Source of the DNA: Datura wrightii
Taxonomy: Eukaryota > Streptophyta > Magnoliopsida > Solanales > Solanaceae
Direction: 5' to 3'
DNA: 64,000 nucleotides
NCBI GenBank assembly: GCA_035772735.1
Contig: JASDFA010000010.1
Location: 134,357,001 to 134,421,000 of the forward strand
The position numbers were made by a program, and so were the translations under genes. Below, piece by piece: positions 10,786-22,322 of the stretch (its first letter is position 1; every line of letters starts with the position of its first letter). Under the pieces are notes generated by a model. The model did not search any database. It was not told the DNA's origin and saw only the letters and a program-made list of their open reading frames with translations.

Positions 10786-12180
10786 TGATCTTGGGCAGAA
10801 TTATATGCCCAAGTGATACTCAAATGCTTCATTTCGTCTTGTTTATACATTGATAATTGTACATTCTCATGTGATTTGTAGTTAAAATGTGAATTTATAC
10901 TAACAAACATGATTAGTGTTGTTTTGTAGGAAAAATGGAATTTTAGGAAGCTAAGATGCATGTTGGGAGAAATCGGGAATAGACTCGGAAGCGAGCCGTG
11001 GAAAAGGCCCAGGTTATGCAGCAAATTAAGGGGCTCCGTGATGGAGCCGTGTCACGCTGCCATTGCGGATGCATTCTGCCCCAAATGATAAAAATAGGCC
11101 AAGTTCCAGTGAAGGTCTGCGCCGGGGCCGTGGCACGTTGGCCAAGCCCCGCGTTGCACACCGTGGCACGTTGGGCATAATTACCTAAGGACCGGATTCT
11201 AGTGAGGGTCCACGTTTGTGGCGTGTCACGGAGGCAGTGCTCGTGTCACGCTTGTTATTCCGGGAAAAATTCCCATTAGTATAAATAGCACACTTAGGTT
11301 TATTTTTAATTATTCTGACATGGTTGAGCTAGAACGTGGGTTATAGGCAGTTGAGGGGACAAAATTCTTAGGGTTCTTGTCTAACTCTTTCTTCTTTATT
11401 TCAATTGTTTGTATGATTTACACTCATTTAACAATGTCTAATCCACAAATGAGTGGCTAAATTCACTTCTTGCTGAGGTTAAGAACATTTGTAGTGGAAT
11501 GTAATTATTGATCATCTTAGTTTTTCATCTTTTCTTCTGTGGTGGTTCTATTAATTCTTGTTCTTACTGCATTAATGTTTGGCCAATATTAATGTATATC
11601 TAAAAAATCCGATTTGCGCTCGAAAGAGAAAGAAATTGGAAAGTTGTGAATTGGTAGGATATGATCTCTTCTTGGTTTGGGAAAATTGAGAATTGATTTG
11701 CCTTCAGAATAGAAATATATCTGAAAGTCGTATTAGTCAATTAAGGAATCGGTTTCGTATGGCTAGAACATGAATTTCTTCTTATCACAAAAATGTAGGT
11801 GGAAGGTTCATGATTCTTAAGTTGGGTTAAATACGAGAGTTTTAATCCATAGGCAATAATTCTTGACTAGCAACCGAAGGAAAGATTAACCAATTTGTAT
11901 CCATAAATTGCTTTCCTTCATGTTCGTTTTAGCCTCAACATGCTCATTACTATAGTTCAGACTCAATTTGTACATTTGTTTTAGATTAATATAAATTAGG
12001 AAACAAACTCCCAAAATCTTCTTGAAACTGTTGTCTGCATTATTAGAGTTAGAGTTTATTAACGCTTGATTCAATTATTACCTTGGTCCAGTCCCTGTGG
12101 GATCGATACTTGGCTTACTTAAGCCATTTTACTACTTGTTCGACCACGTGCACTTGTGTGTAGTTGAAAAACACCGAACA
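10786..12180 (+). repeat. Athila-like LTR, El-4 copy 1 (solo-like)
   Basis: It begins TGATCTTGGGC and ends CACCGAACA. It is flanked on both sides by AATGG (10781-10785 and 12181-12185), as a solo LTR would be. It matches copy 2 at 15248-16659 closely. Inside are the GC-rich CGTGTCACG-type motifs (11035-11250), the GGGAAAAATTCCC palindrome, a TATAAATA box at 11280-11287, and near the end the block 'CCCTGTGGGATCGATACTTG' plus CACGTG. Compared with copy 2 it has lost about 14 bases of the GTGTCACGGAG hairpin. No PBS follows; host flank does. Confidence 0.85.
11280..11287 (+). promoter_or_regulatory. TATA box in El-4 LTR copy 1
   Basis: TATAAATA followed after 3-4 bases by CACTTAGGTTTATTTTT, a spacing conserved in every Athila-like LTR in this window. 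Confidence 0.65.
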
Positions 12181-12598
12181 AATGGCTAAATAGAAACATG
12201 TACACAACTAAAATAAAAAGGACAATCAGAAATATAGACATAATATGAAGAAATCAAGAATCCAAAATCAATGCATTGGCCTTTCTAAACAATCATTTTT
12301 CATCATTTTTATTAGTTCATTATGGAGGTTCTTACTTTAATCGACATAAACCACCATGTAAATATGGACTCCAATCTCAACCTGATCTGCTAAGCCATTT
12401 TTTACCCTAGGTATGAAACACACATACCATAGTTTTCTAATAAGGATCATAACAGCCTGTACCAGGGGCGCACAAGGAGTCGCCAGAACCAACGTAAATG
12501 ATCCATAACCTACATTGTCATATGTAGTTTCAGGTATGAAAGCTTCTCGATTATTAATACTTCTCCCCTTTTATTACTTTGTGTGATTTACTCAAAAT
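12181..12598. repeat. Duplicated El-3 flank (copy 1)
   Basis: This stretch is repeated almost exactly at 16660-17077, where it follows LTR copy 2. It begins with the AATGG target duplication, then AT-rich reverse-LTR sequence. It ends at TCAAAAT (12592-12598), after which the sequence switches to the coding interior of El-4. It is the flank of the original insertion, duplicated together with the LTR. Confidence 0.8.
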
Positions 12599-13456
12599 AA
12601 GGGGGCAGGTAGTCACTTTTGAGCCCCATCACCTTAATGCCATCTTGGGGGCGCGGGACACAGACGCCCATGTACTCCAGCAGCTGAACATCACTCCATC
12701 ATATGCGGACATCAGACGCACTCTGTGTGGAGCCCGTTCTACAGCATGGTGGAGCAGGCATAAGGAGAGGGGCTACCATCAGACGCTGCCCTATTCTCAA
12801 ATGAATAGGGAAGCCAGAATTTGGCTTAAGATCATGTGTTCCTGCCTGATCCCCGGGGTGCACATGACAGATGTCACCCGGGATCGTGTGTGCTTGGTAT
12901 ACGCCCTGATGAAAGGGTTGGAGATTAATGTTGGGGCGGTGATCATCTCCGCCATGAAGAGAGCCCGTTTGCATCAAGGGCACAGGTACGGGTTTGGTGG
13001 CTTGCTGACCACTTTCCTGAGGGGCCTAGATGTTGAGGAGGAGGCCCTTGACTACATCTCGCAGATGGAGAGGCGTGCCTCGGATGTCACCAAAACTAAG
13101 GCACCCGACACCACTCACGGGCCAGTTCTCACATTAGCCGAGCAACATGCTCGGGATGATCAGTATATGGCCCGCATGTTCGGGATGCAGATTCTACAGT
13201 TGCGCATAGGCGGGAGGCCAGCAACAGAAGATGAGTTGTGGCAGCTAGAGTTGGACTACCCCTTCAGCGAAAATACCAGGGCTCTATGCTGAGTGGGGCC
13301 AACTTTTGTGGAGCCCGTTGATGATGATGTCCCCACAGACGAGGAGACACGCTGCGATGACTCAGATGTTGAGTCAGATGAGGATAGCAGGGGTGATTCG
13401 GATATGGGGGACGAGGCAACCGAACCTGACAAAGAAGTGGAATACTTCGATTGATC
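12592..13456 (+). pseudogene. ORF3 fragment, 'putative plant transposon protein' type (El-4)
   Basis: C-terminal two thirds of the protein that Athila-like elements encode downstream of pol; its function is unknown and an envelope-like or accessory role has been proposed. Readable blocks: 'VVTFEPHHLNAILGARDTDA', 'WLKIMCSCLIPGVHMTDVTR' followed by 'DRVCLVYALMKGLEINVGAV', and 'GFGGLLTTFLRGLDVEEEAL'. This pattern of a W...P.....VT.DR..L.YA...G..INVG core matches the Pfam-type plant transposon protein domain. A TGA at 13290-13292 replaces the CGA of the El-7 copy. After it the frame goes on into an acidic tail rich in D and E ending EVEYFD. The N-terminus is missing because of the junction at TCAAAAT; the open frame upstream of 12592 is host flank. 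Confidence 0.75.
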
Positions 13457-15247
13457 AGGGAGTTTCACCACCTACTCTTATGCTATGCTAAATTTTGTGA
13501 ACACTGGGGATAGTGTTCGATTTAAGTGTGGGGTGGGAGTAGTTAGGTGCTGGTTGTTTTGTTGTTGTTTATGTTTCTGTTTTGTTGTTGTGCCTGTGAA
13601 AAATTGTGACCCTGTGATTTTGATGTTTATGTTTTGTATTGTAATTAATGTGAAGCTGTTGTGTGTTGTATGGAGTTGTTGTTAGCTGGTTGTGTAAATA
13701 TTTTTGTTTTATCGAAATTATATTATCGATATTTTTAAAAAAAATTCGTGAAATTTTTTTTTTTGAGTTTCTCGGCGTTTGTTTTCGGTGCTTTTACCGA
13801 GAATAGTCCCATTGAACCGAAGTCGTAAATAGTGACCGTTCCCTATGATGGATGGATGACGACCGTCTTAAGGGAAATGTAGTCGATAGGAGTAGATTTC
13901 TTTTGTTCTTTTTAATTTTTTTTTCTTTTGTTTTGTTTGTATCCCAAACATGTCGTTACTTTATGGTTCGGAATTCAGGTTGCGTGTTGTACAGGATATT
14001 TAGAATGCAAAGGTGATTCGTATGAAAGCATGCAACTTCGTAAATATGTTGAGATACCTAGACCGTAGAATTCGATTCGGTGTGATTGAGGCTTAATGTT
14101 TGAATTCTTGTGATTAGCTGATTGAAGAGTCTGTGAATATGTCTTGAGTTAAGCATGTGCAATAAGAGTGTGGTGAGATTTCGATTCTTCCATGCTATTG
14201 TGAAGTGTCTAGAACTTGCCTGGTGTGTGTACGAAACGAAATGAAGGATGAGTATGGTAGGAAAGGATGTAGGCATTTCTTTGCTTTAACCTAAATTTTT
14301 TTTCATTATCGTACCTACCTTGAATGTACATCCTAGTTAGCCCATTGAGCCTTTAGCCTATTTTTTTTCTTTTGTCGAAAAAGTGCAAACCAAGCTTAAC
14401 CCCTTCTTTTCATTATCCGTGAATTTGATCCAAAACTCTTAAGCTCTCAAGAAAAGAAATTTTCCCACAGAGTTGAAGAGTGGTAATTGGGAAGAGAAAG
14501 GAAAAGCGGAAGCAGTGAAAGTAAAGAAAAGGTCAAAGGTGAACTTGCCGAAGTTAATAAAATGAAGATGTGTAACTAAGTTTTGTTATTAAGTCGAGTG
14601 TGTTTAAAGAAATGGGAACAAAAATAAAGAAAGGCTTCAAGAGAGGAGAGGATGAAGAAAGAAATAATGCCCATAATGTGGTGGGATGTATGGAAAAGCG
14701 CTTAAGGGTGCTAGTTGTTATTATTGATTAGCCAGTATGTACTAGTTCCTTAGCTTACTTTACAACCCGTTAAGTCCTACGTGATCTTACATCACTCGTC
14801 CTTATATTAGTGGAGTAATACACTAGAGGCAAGCTTATGGGTCATGACATGATGCATGTGAATTCTTTGGGAGAGAGAGCGAAATTATGTTCATATGCCC
14901 CTGCATATAATGCTCTTGAGATCATAAGATTGTAAAGGGGGAAATTCTCTGGTGTTGTGAGGGCACATGTTTGACAAGAGATTTAATTTTTTTGTCGGAT
15001 GTCTTGATCAGCTGATTTGCATGAGTTTGCCGAGATCGAGAGTCGACTCGTGGGTCTAGGAGGTCTTAATGTGCTAATTGTCATTGTATCGATAAGACTA
15101 TGCATGTTTTCTTGATGATTTGCTATGTAAATAATCGGTATAACCGTAGCTTGAATTGTCGAGCCAAAGAAGCTATTATTGGGTGTCAATTGCATGAGAT
15201 GTGAGATTATTGTTCGAGGACGAACAAAGTTTTAAGTGTGGGGTAAG
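13457..15247 (+). other. Long 3' non-coding region of El-4
   Basis: About 1.8 kb between ORF3 and the 3' LTR, without a gene. It parallels 34656-36464 in El-7 over its whole length and, in reverse, 22323-24240 in El-6. Shared blocks include 'CCCTATGATGGATGGATGAC' (13841), 'GTGTCTAGAACTTGCCTGGT' (about 14207), 'GTCCTACGTGATCTTACATC' (14774), and the end 'TTCGAGGACGAACAA...AAGTGTGGGG', which serves as the polypurine tract. Confidence 0.75.
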
Positions 15248-16659
15248 TGATCTTGGGAAGAATTATATGCCCAAGTGATACTCAAATGCTTCATTTCATC
15301 TTGTTTATACATTGATAATTGTACATTCTCATGTGATTTGTAGTTAAAATGTGAATTTAAACTAACAAACATGATTAGTGTTGTTTTGCAGGAAAAATGG
15401 AATTTTAGGAAGCTAAGATGCACGTTGGGAGAAATCGGGAATAGACTCGGAAGCGAGCAGTGGAAAAGGCCCAGGTTATGCAGCAAATTAAGGGGCTCCG
15501 CAATGGAGCCGTGTCACGCTGCCATCGCAGATGCATTCTTCCCCAGATGATAAAAATAGGCCAAGTTCCAGTGAAGGTCCGCGTCGGGGCCGTGGAACGT
15601 TGGCCAAGCCCCGTGTTGCACGCCGTGGCACATTGGGCATAATTACCTGGAGGAACGAATTCCAGTGAGGGTCCACGTTTGTGGAATGTCACGGAGGCAG
15701 TGCTCCGCGATGCACTCCGCGACACGTTTCTTGTTATTCCGGGAAAAATTCCCATTAGTATAAATAGCACACTTAGGTTTATTTTTAATTATTCTGACTT
15801 GGTTGAGCTAGAACGTGGGTTACAGGCAGTTAAGGGGACGAAATTCTTAGGGTTTTTGTCTAACTCTTTCTTCTTTATTTCAATTGTTTGTATGATTTAC
15901 ACTCATTTAACGATCTTTAATCCACAAATGAGTGGCTAAATTCACTTCTTGCTGAGGTTAAGAACATTTGTAGTGGAATGTAATTATTGATCATCTTGGT
16001 TTTTCATATTTTCTTCTATGGTTGTTCTATTAATTCTTGTTCTTACTGCATTAATGTTTGGCCAATATTAATGTATATCTAAAAAATCCGGTTTGCGCTC
16101 GAAAGAGAAAGAAATTGGAAAGTTGTGAATTGGTAGGATATGATCTCTTCTTGGTTTGGGAAAATTGAGAATTGATTTGCCTTCAGAATAGAAATATATC
16201 TGAAAGTCGTATTAGTCAATTAAGGAATCGGTTTCGTATGGCTAGAACATGAATTTCTTCTTATCACAGAAATGTAGGTGGAAGGTTCATGATTCTTAAG
16301 TTGGGTTAAATACGAGAGTTTTAATCCATAGGCAATAATTCTTGACTAGCAACCGAAGGAAAGATTAACCAATTTGCATCCATAAATTGCTTCTTTGCAT
16401 GTTCGTTTTAGCCTCAACATGCTCATTACTATAGTTCAGACTCAATTTGTACATTTGTTTTAGATTAATATAAATTAGGAAACAAACTCCCAAAATCTTC
16501 TTGAAACTGTTGTCTGCATTATTAGAGTTAGAGTTTATTAATGCTTGATTCGATTATTACCTTGGTCCAGTCCCTGTGGGATCGATACTTGGCTTACTTA
16601 AACCATTTTACTACTTGGTCGACCCCGTGCACTTGCGTGTAGTTGAAAAACACCAAACA
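15248..16659 (+). repeat. Athila-like LTR, El-4 copy 2 (3' LTR)
   Basis: It begins TGATCTTGGG directly after the polypurine tract AAGTGTGGGGTAAG and ends CACCAAACA, then AATGG (16660-16664). It keeps the full GTCACGGAG...CTCCGCGACAC hairpin (15687-15725) and a TATAAATA at 15759-15766. The ORFs called within it (for example 15405-15770, minus) are by-products of the GC-rich hairpin region. Confidence 0.88.
15759..15766 (+). promoter_or_regulatory. TATA box in El-4 LTR copy 2
   Basis: TATAAATA, preceded by GGGAAAAATTCCC and followed by CACTTAGGTTTATTTTT. Confidence 0.65.
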
Positions 16660-17862
16660 AATGGCTAAATAGAAACATGTACACAACTAAAATAAAAAGG
16701 ACAATCAGAAATATAGACATAATATGAAGAAATCAAGAATCCAAAATCAATGCATTGGCCTTTCTAAACAATCATTTTTCATCATTTTTATTAGTTCATT
16801 ATGGAGGTTCTTACTTTAATCGACATAAACCACCATGTAAATATGGACTCCAATCTCAACCTGATCTGCTAAGCCATTTTATACCCTAGGTATGAAACAC
16901 ATATACCATAGTTTTCTAATAAGGATCATAACAGCCTGTACCAGGGGCGCACAAGGAGTCGCCAGAACCAACGTAAATGATCCATAACCTACATTGTCAT
17001 ATGTAGTTTCAGGTATGAAAGCTTCTCGATTATTAATACTTCTCCCCTTTTATTACTTTGTGTGATTTACTCAAAATCGTAATTTAGCAATCAAACTCAT
17101 ACTCATATTCTACCATTGTATCATAATCATAATTCATCATTGTCAAAACACCCTTAAAATTCATAATCATCATGTCATATTCATACTTCATAAAAATCAT
17201 TAAACTTCCCTTTTGGAGGAACAAAATCATAGTTCATAACGTTTGACACTTTTCATAAGGAGATTCATGGAACTCATACAATAATCAAGAATGATCATAA
17301 AACATACATAGGAACTCATGCAGTTTTAAAAATAATCCATCATATACATAATATTCTTAACCCTAACCCTAACAATTCAAGAAGAAGGGTTTTACATAAA
17401 TTTTCATAAAATGTATCATGGGGAATGAGATAAAGTGTTCCCGCATGTGACATAACCTTACATACCTTAATTGCAGTCAAGCAATTGAAGAACAATTCAA
17501 TTCTTGATAATTAAAAAATGCTTAACTTTTTTCTATTTGCTTGGGATGTAGTTTTCCTTGAAACCCTAAGATGGTAGGAGATAATCTTTATATGAGCTAT
17601 CGCAATCTCCATTAAGAATCACATGGAAAAGCTTGGAGTATGCTTACTTTGATGTGGGATGACTTGGAGAAGAGAGGAGTATTTAACTAGGTGTGGGAGA
17701 GGTGAAAAAGTGGAAGAAAAGCCGGAATTCGCATATTTATGATGGGCTGCATCGAACCACTTATGGAGGGACTAGTACCAGTTACGGTACCATAAAACTA
17801 ATGTATCGTTCATAAGTTGGACCATACATTAACCAGAAAATATTTACTCCCCAGTTACAGCG
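16660..17862 (-). repeat. Reverse Tekay-like LTR El-3, middle piece
   Basis: The first 418 bases are the second copy of 12181-12598. The rest resembles the reverse solo LTR El-8 in style: many CATAATCATAA-type runs, a 'CCTTGAAACCCTAAGATGG' block like the one near 45490 in El-8, and a terminal region with direct and inverted GTAC-containing repeats. El-5 is inserted at 17863. A short CCCTAAC run near 17358 is not telomeric. Confidence 0.55.
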
Positions 17863-19468
17863 TGATGTGCCGTGATTTTACGGCACTTTCAACACTTAAA
17901 ACCTAGAAAATATGCACATTTCGGGTATGTTTATGTAGATATGATGTGTTTGTGTTAAGTGTTGCAGGAAAACAGGTCTAGAATGGGAAATGGGCAAAGT
18001 AAGGAAAAAATGGACAAAAATGCAGGCTGCTACCCAGGTCACGAGTCGTCGTCCCAATGAACGACTCGTGCTTGGAGTCGAGGGAAAAGATCGAGTTTGA
18101 TGAAAAACAACCAGTGCACCTCATGAGTTGAAGGCATGACTTGTTACATCTGGTAACGAGTCGTTATGACAGTCGTGGATACTGGGAGAAAAATTTCGGA
18201 AGAATGCCTAGTGAAGACAACGAGAGACATAACGAGTCGTCAGGTGGAGTGACGACTCGTCATCAGATACTATGGGAATCCGTCAAGTGCACTGGAGGAT
18301 TTGGTGAGCCATGGCCATGAGGGACCTAACGACTCGTGCCCAGGACTAACGAGTCATTAGGTGACTCGTTACCAGGACTAGACAATTGTTGAGGACGATT
18401 CAATTTCACTGGCCACGACTCGTTGATAGACCCAATGAGTCGTTACTTGGATCATTACCACTGCCAACCTGGAGTCCGATTTTAGTTTGGAAAAGATTTT
18501 TTGGGACTATAAATAAAATATTTAGGTTTATTTTTCGAGTACAGTTTAATTTTACCATCTTTCACGTAAATTTTAGTGTTATTAATGATCCTTCTTAGTT
18601 CAAGAAGCAAAGTTTGTAATTTTGTTATTGATTTTGAGAACTAAACAACATTGGAGTTTTGTTCATTGGTTTTGGAGTTTTATTCAATTCACGTGGTTTT
18701 CTTCTATGAACTTTGTAAGTTACAACTATGATTTCTTCTATATTTTGTGATTGTGATTATTCAAATATGAGTACCTAAACCCATAACTAGGGTTGTGGGA
18801 ACCACGATGAATTAACACATATAGGTAAAAAAATACTTAGTGATTCTTGAATGGGGTTTATGCATGTATTGTTTTCCCTTCGTGTTAACTGTTTCTTAAC
18901 GATTGCAAATGTTAGAATTTTCCTTATTCTTACTTACCGGATCAAGGGAGTAGTGAATGGGAAAAGGGATTAACAATGGAGATTTGAGGCTATCAACCCT
19001 CATCTAATAGCTTGACCTTGTCCGGGAATAGCTAATCCAATATTAAGGATAAGGGTTAATTAAACATACACCCATATATGGACCAAGTTGCGTGGTGATA
19101 ATCATCTAGATAGGGGACCAACCATTTAGGTGAATTTAACTTACCATATTGCATGCTAAACACTAAAATAGATCACTTGTGTAAAAGCCTTGTGGTTATG
19201 AAGTCATGGGGAACACAATCCTAGTCACTTAATTGATTGAAAATAATCGAAATTTATTTAAGCATTTACTAGTCTTTACTCTTGTTTATTATTTTGTGTT
19301 TCGAATCTTTCCCCCCAGGAAATAAGTAATCCAATAGTATTAGCTAAACACATTAACTCAAATTCTCATCATATTCCTCGTGGGATTCGACCCCAACCCT
19401 TGTTGGGTTCTATATTTGACATCGACCGCTTTATATCTCATTCACGAGGTGTAATTTGGGCGACATCA
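17863..19468 (+). repeat. 5' LTR of El-5
   Basis: It starts TGATGTGCCGTGATTTTACG and ends GGGCGACATCA just before the PBS, and matches 48334-49947. At 18030-18440 it holds about ten copies of ACGAGTCGT/ACGACTCGT or near variants, many as inverted pairs, for example CACGAGTCGT-11 bases-ACGACTCGTG at 18040-18070. A TATA box follows at 18508. Near the end is CCTCGTGGGATTCGACCCC, the counterpart of the GTGGGATCGA block in the other Athila-like LTRs. Confidence 0.88.
18508..18515 (+). promoter_or_regulatory. TATA box in El-5 5' LTR
   Basis: TATAAATA followed by AAATATTTAGGTTTATTTTT, matching the other Athila-like LTRs. It lies about 40 bases after the palindrome array. Confidence 0.65.
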
Positions 19469-19473
19469 CATTT

Positions 19474-19490
19474 TGGCACCGTTGCCGGGA
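19474..19490 (+). other. Primer binding site, tRNA-Asp type (El-5)
   Basis: TGGCACCGTTGCCGGGA is one base short of and one base different from the tRNA-Asp complement TGGCGCCGTTGCCGGGGA, the primer typical of Athila elements. Confidence 0.8.
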
Positions 19491-19675
19491 CTACGGCTAA
19501 GGCTTTTGATAATTGTGTTTGCTTTACTATTGGTACTATTTCCTTTTCATTTTTCTTTTATTGTTTTTTTGCTTAACAGGTCTTAGGTTCGTGCAGGCCC
19601 AGTACTAGGAGCCAAGGAAAATCCCGGGTTCAAATCGATCATGAACTTGAACAAACACTGTGAAACCTGAGGAGA

Positions 19676-20934
19676 ATGGCCAACGTACAAGAGCAAGAGA
19701 CAATGGACCAAGCTACAACTAGAATGTTGGCTAAGGAACAAGCTCGGGCAAGAGATAGAGAGTTAGCAAGGGTTGCTGAAGAGCAATGCCTAGCTACCGA
19801 AGCTGAGCGAGCTAGAAGGAATAGAGATCCAGATCAGCAGAGGCACCGGTATTTCAATGAGGATGATGATGCTGATATTGATGAAGCCGGTGCCACTGGA
19901 GCTATTATCCCACTGGGGCAAAGTTTGGTATTACCAGTGCTAAGATGTAACTTCTCAACATGAAGGGGATATTTGCGGGTCATGCAATTGATGATGCACA
20001 TACTCACTTGACTAATTTCGTGGGTATCTGGGAAGTATATAAACAACCAGGAGTGAGTCAGGATGCGATACGGCTGAGGTTATTTCCCTTTTCATTAGGG
20101 AGTGAGGCAACACTTTGGTTTGCAGAACTGTCCAATGATTTTATCACTACATGGAGGGAGTTGGAAAGAGCTTTTCTTGAACGATTTTTTCCACCTTCCA
20201 AAGCTTTTCAGTTGAAAGATGAGATATACAACTTCAGGTAGTTAAATTACGTGCCACTTCACGAGACATGGATGAGGTTCAACAAGAAGCTCAAAAGGGT
20301 GCCCAACCACAGGATCTCAGATGATATATTGCTGGAAATTTTCTATAGGTCTCTAAATGCTAACACCAAGACGGTGGCTGATACCGTGTCTGGAGGAACA
20401 TTCATGAGTTACACTTATGCTGAAGCTGCTGAGCTACTTGACAGAATCACTTAAACCAACCGCGTATGGAACACAAGAGAGTCAAAGACTCCGGCTGGTT
20501 CTTATGCGGTAGGTATGTCTGTGGAACAGAGAAGGAAGGATGAAGAGGGAGACTAGGATATTGCTAAAATAAAGACCACAATTGGGCTGCTTGCTAAGCA
20601 TTTGATAGGAGTCAAGGCTGAAAAGGTGAATGTTGTGGGTTCTCAGGGCAAGGCCCGGAGAAATGATGGAGGTGAATCAGAATATGAGGAGGAAGAAAAC
20701 TATCTGAATGATCAATGGGTGGGTTTTTGGACTAACACCTAAGGGTCTAACTAAGACTCTTGGTGTCAAGGTCAGGGAAACCAAGGTCGAAACTACTACA
20801 GGGATAATAATTACAACCGAGGCCAATATAGAGACAATGGAGACTGGAAAAAGAGTGAGGAGTACAAGAATGACAGAAGCGGTCTATATGTTCCTCTAAG
20901 GAACTAGGAGCCAAAGTATAGTAGTTCAAGGGTG
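19676..20934 (+). pseudogene. Athila-like gag, N-terminal part (El-5)
   Basis: Gag of El-5, broken by frameshifts and stops. The N-terminus is charged and helical (MANVQEQETMDQATTRMLAK; ARARDRELARVAEEQ). A frameshift near 19955 leads into the retrotransposon-gag domain: 'FAGHAIDDAHTHLTNFVGIW', 'RLRLFPFSLGSEATLWFAEL', 'WRELERAFLERFFPP'. After a TAG at 20239-20241 the same frame goes on with 'LHETWMRFNKKLKRVPNHRI' and 'YTYAEAAELLDRIT', then a TAA. A tail rich in N, R, Y and G ('NYYRDNNYNRGQYRDNGDW') follows in another frame up to 'SSSRVED', where El-6 is inserted. The rest of gag resumes at 26800. Confidence 0.8.
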
Positions 20935-20939
20935 GAAGA

Positions 20940-22322
20940 TGCTCGGCTGGTTCGGTAGGGGTTAAAAACCGACACGCAAGTGCACGTGGTCAAACAAGTA
21001 ATAAAGTGGCTAAGAAAGCCAAGTATCGATCCAAGGAGACTCTGGATAAGTAAAATTGCTTAAGTATACTATATTCTAGTTTACTTCTAATTATGTTGAC
21101 AACAATGTAACCAAAAGTTAAATAATTTTGTTTATAAACTATATACTAAAACTATTAACAAATATTTACTTGAATCGAAACTATGGATAAGAGCATGCCA
21201 AGGTTAAGAACAAGTAATGAATTCGATAGTAATCATAATTCGGTTATTCTTCTCTTCATGTTGCTAGCCAAGAACATTAGCCTAGAGATTAAAACTCTCG
21301 TATTTAATCTCACTTTAGAATCATAAACCATTCGTCTACATTTCTGTGATCAAATGCAATTTATGACCTAGCAATACAATTCCGGTTCCTAAATTGACTA
21401 ATACGGCTTTCAAGTATATTTCTATCAGGAAAGCACATCAAAACCCAATTTTCCCAAATCAAGTTAAGAACAATACCCTATTAATTCACTACTTTCCAAT
21501 TTCTTGCTCTCTCGAGTGAAATTGGACTTTTTAGATGTACATTAATGTTGGCCACACACTAATGCAGTAAGAACAAGAATTAATAGAACAACATGAAAGA
21601 AGAAGATGAAAAACCATATAATTCACAATCAAAATTCAATACACATGTTCAAAACCTTAGCAAGGAAGAGAATTAGCCACTCATTTGTGGATTGATCATC
21701 CTCAAATGAGTGTAAATCATACGTACAATTGATTGAAAGAAGAAAGAGAGAGAGAAAAACCCTTAGCTTTTTCGTCCCTCAACTGGTCCTAACCCACGTC
21801 CTTGCTCCACCAAGTCTGAATTATGAAAAATAAAACTAAGTGTGCTATTTATATTAGTAGGAATCTTTCCCGGATTAACAAGCAATGTGTCACGGAGTGC
21901 ATCGCGGAGCACGGCCTCCGTGACACGCTACGGACGCGGAGGCTCTCTGGAAAATCACCCAAAATCGGCCCAGGCAGCACCTTGCCGCGTTGGCATCGTG
22001 TCACGCTGCCTGGGCAGCGCGTTGTAGCCCCATGGTCGCGGAGTCCACCTGCCGTGGCACGTTGCCAACGCACAGGTGGGCTGTTTTGTGCCTCTTCCTT
22101 GCCAACGTTCGCGTGTTAATTCCGTTTCCAAGCTTCTACTTCACCAACTCATGGATTAGTTACTCAAACATCATCAAAACCTACAAAAAAGGCTAATCAT
22201 GTTGGTTAGCACATATCTCCACATTATATAAAATTACATGAAAATGTATACAATAACTTAGATAAACAAGACTAATTGAAGTAATAAAGAGTATCTCGGG
22301 CATATATTTTTGCCTGTGATCA
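20940..22322 (-). repeat. 3' LTR of El-6
   Basis: It is 1383 bases, next to the minus-strand polypurine tract TTTAAGTGTGGGGTTG (22323-22338). It carries the minus-strand TATAAATA at 21846-21853 and the hairpin CACGGAGTGCATCGCGGAGC...CCTCCGTGACACG at 21890-21930. The proline- and arginine-rich ORFs over 21823-22119 are accidental. Confidence 0.92.
21846..21853 (-). promoter_or_regulatory. TATA box in El-6 3' LTR
   Basis: TATAAATA on the minus strand, followed by GCACACTTAGTTTTATTTTT. The second LTR has the same at 26316-26323. Confidence 0.6.

Noticed and set aside
12579..12598. Start of the ORF3 fragment at 12579
   Set aside because: The first codons (a TTG start) are host flank. Coding sequence begins only at the TCAAAAT joint.
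15405..15770. GC-rich open frames on both strands in LTRs (also 10943-11161, 21823-22119, 26293-26589, 28235-28844, 36492-37155)
   Set aside because: They fall over the GTGTCACGGAG hairpin region, occur in every LTR copy in several frames at once, and end at LTR-specific sequence. They are by-products of a GC-rich regulatory region.
17358..17372. Telomere-like CCCTAACCCTAAC
   Set aside because: Only two and a half units, and the plant telomere unit is CCCTAAA. It lies within an LTR piece.
17858..17862. CAGCG as a target duplication of El-5
   Set aside because: The right side reads CGGTG, agreeing at three of five positions. It may be a decayed duplication but is not good enough to claim.
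19474..19490. tRNA gene at the primer binding sites
   Set aside because: Only the 17-18 bases complementary to a tRNA 3' end are present; no cloverleaf follows. The same holds at 1617, 25386, 29584 and 61288.
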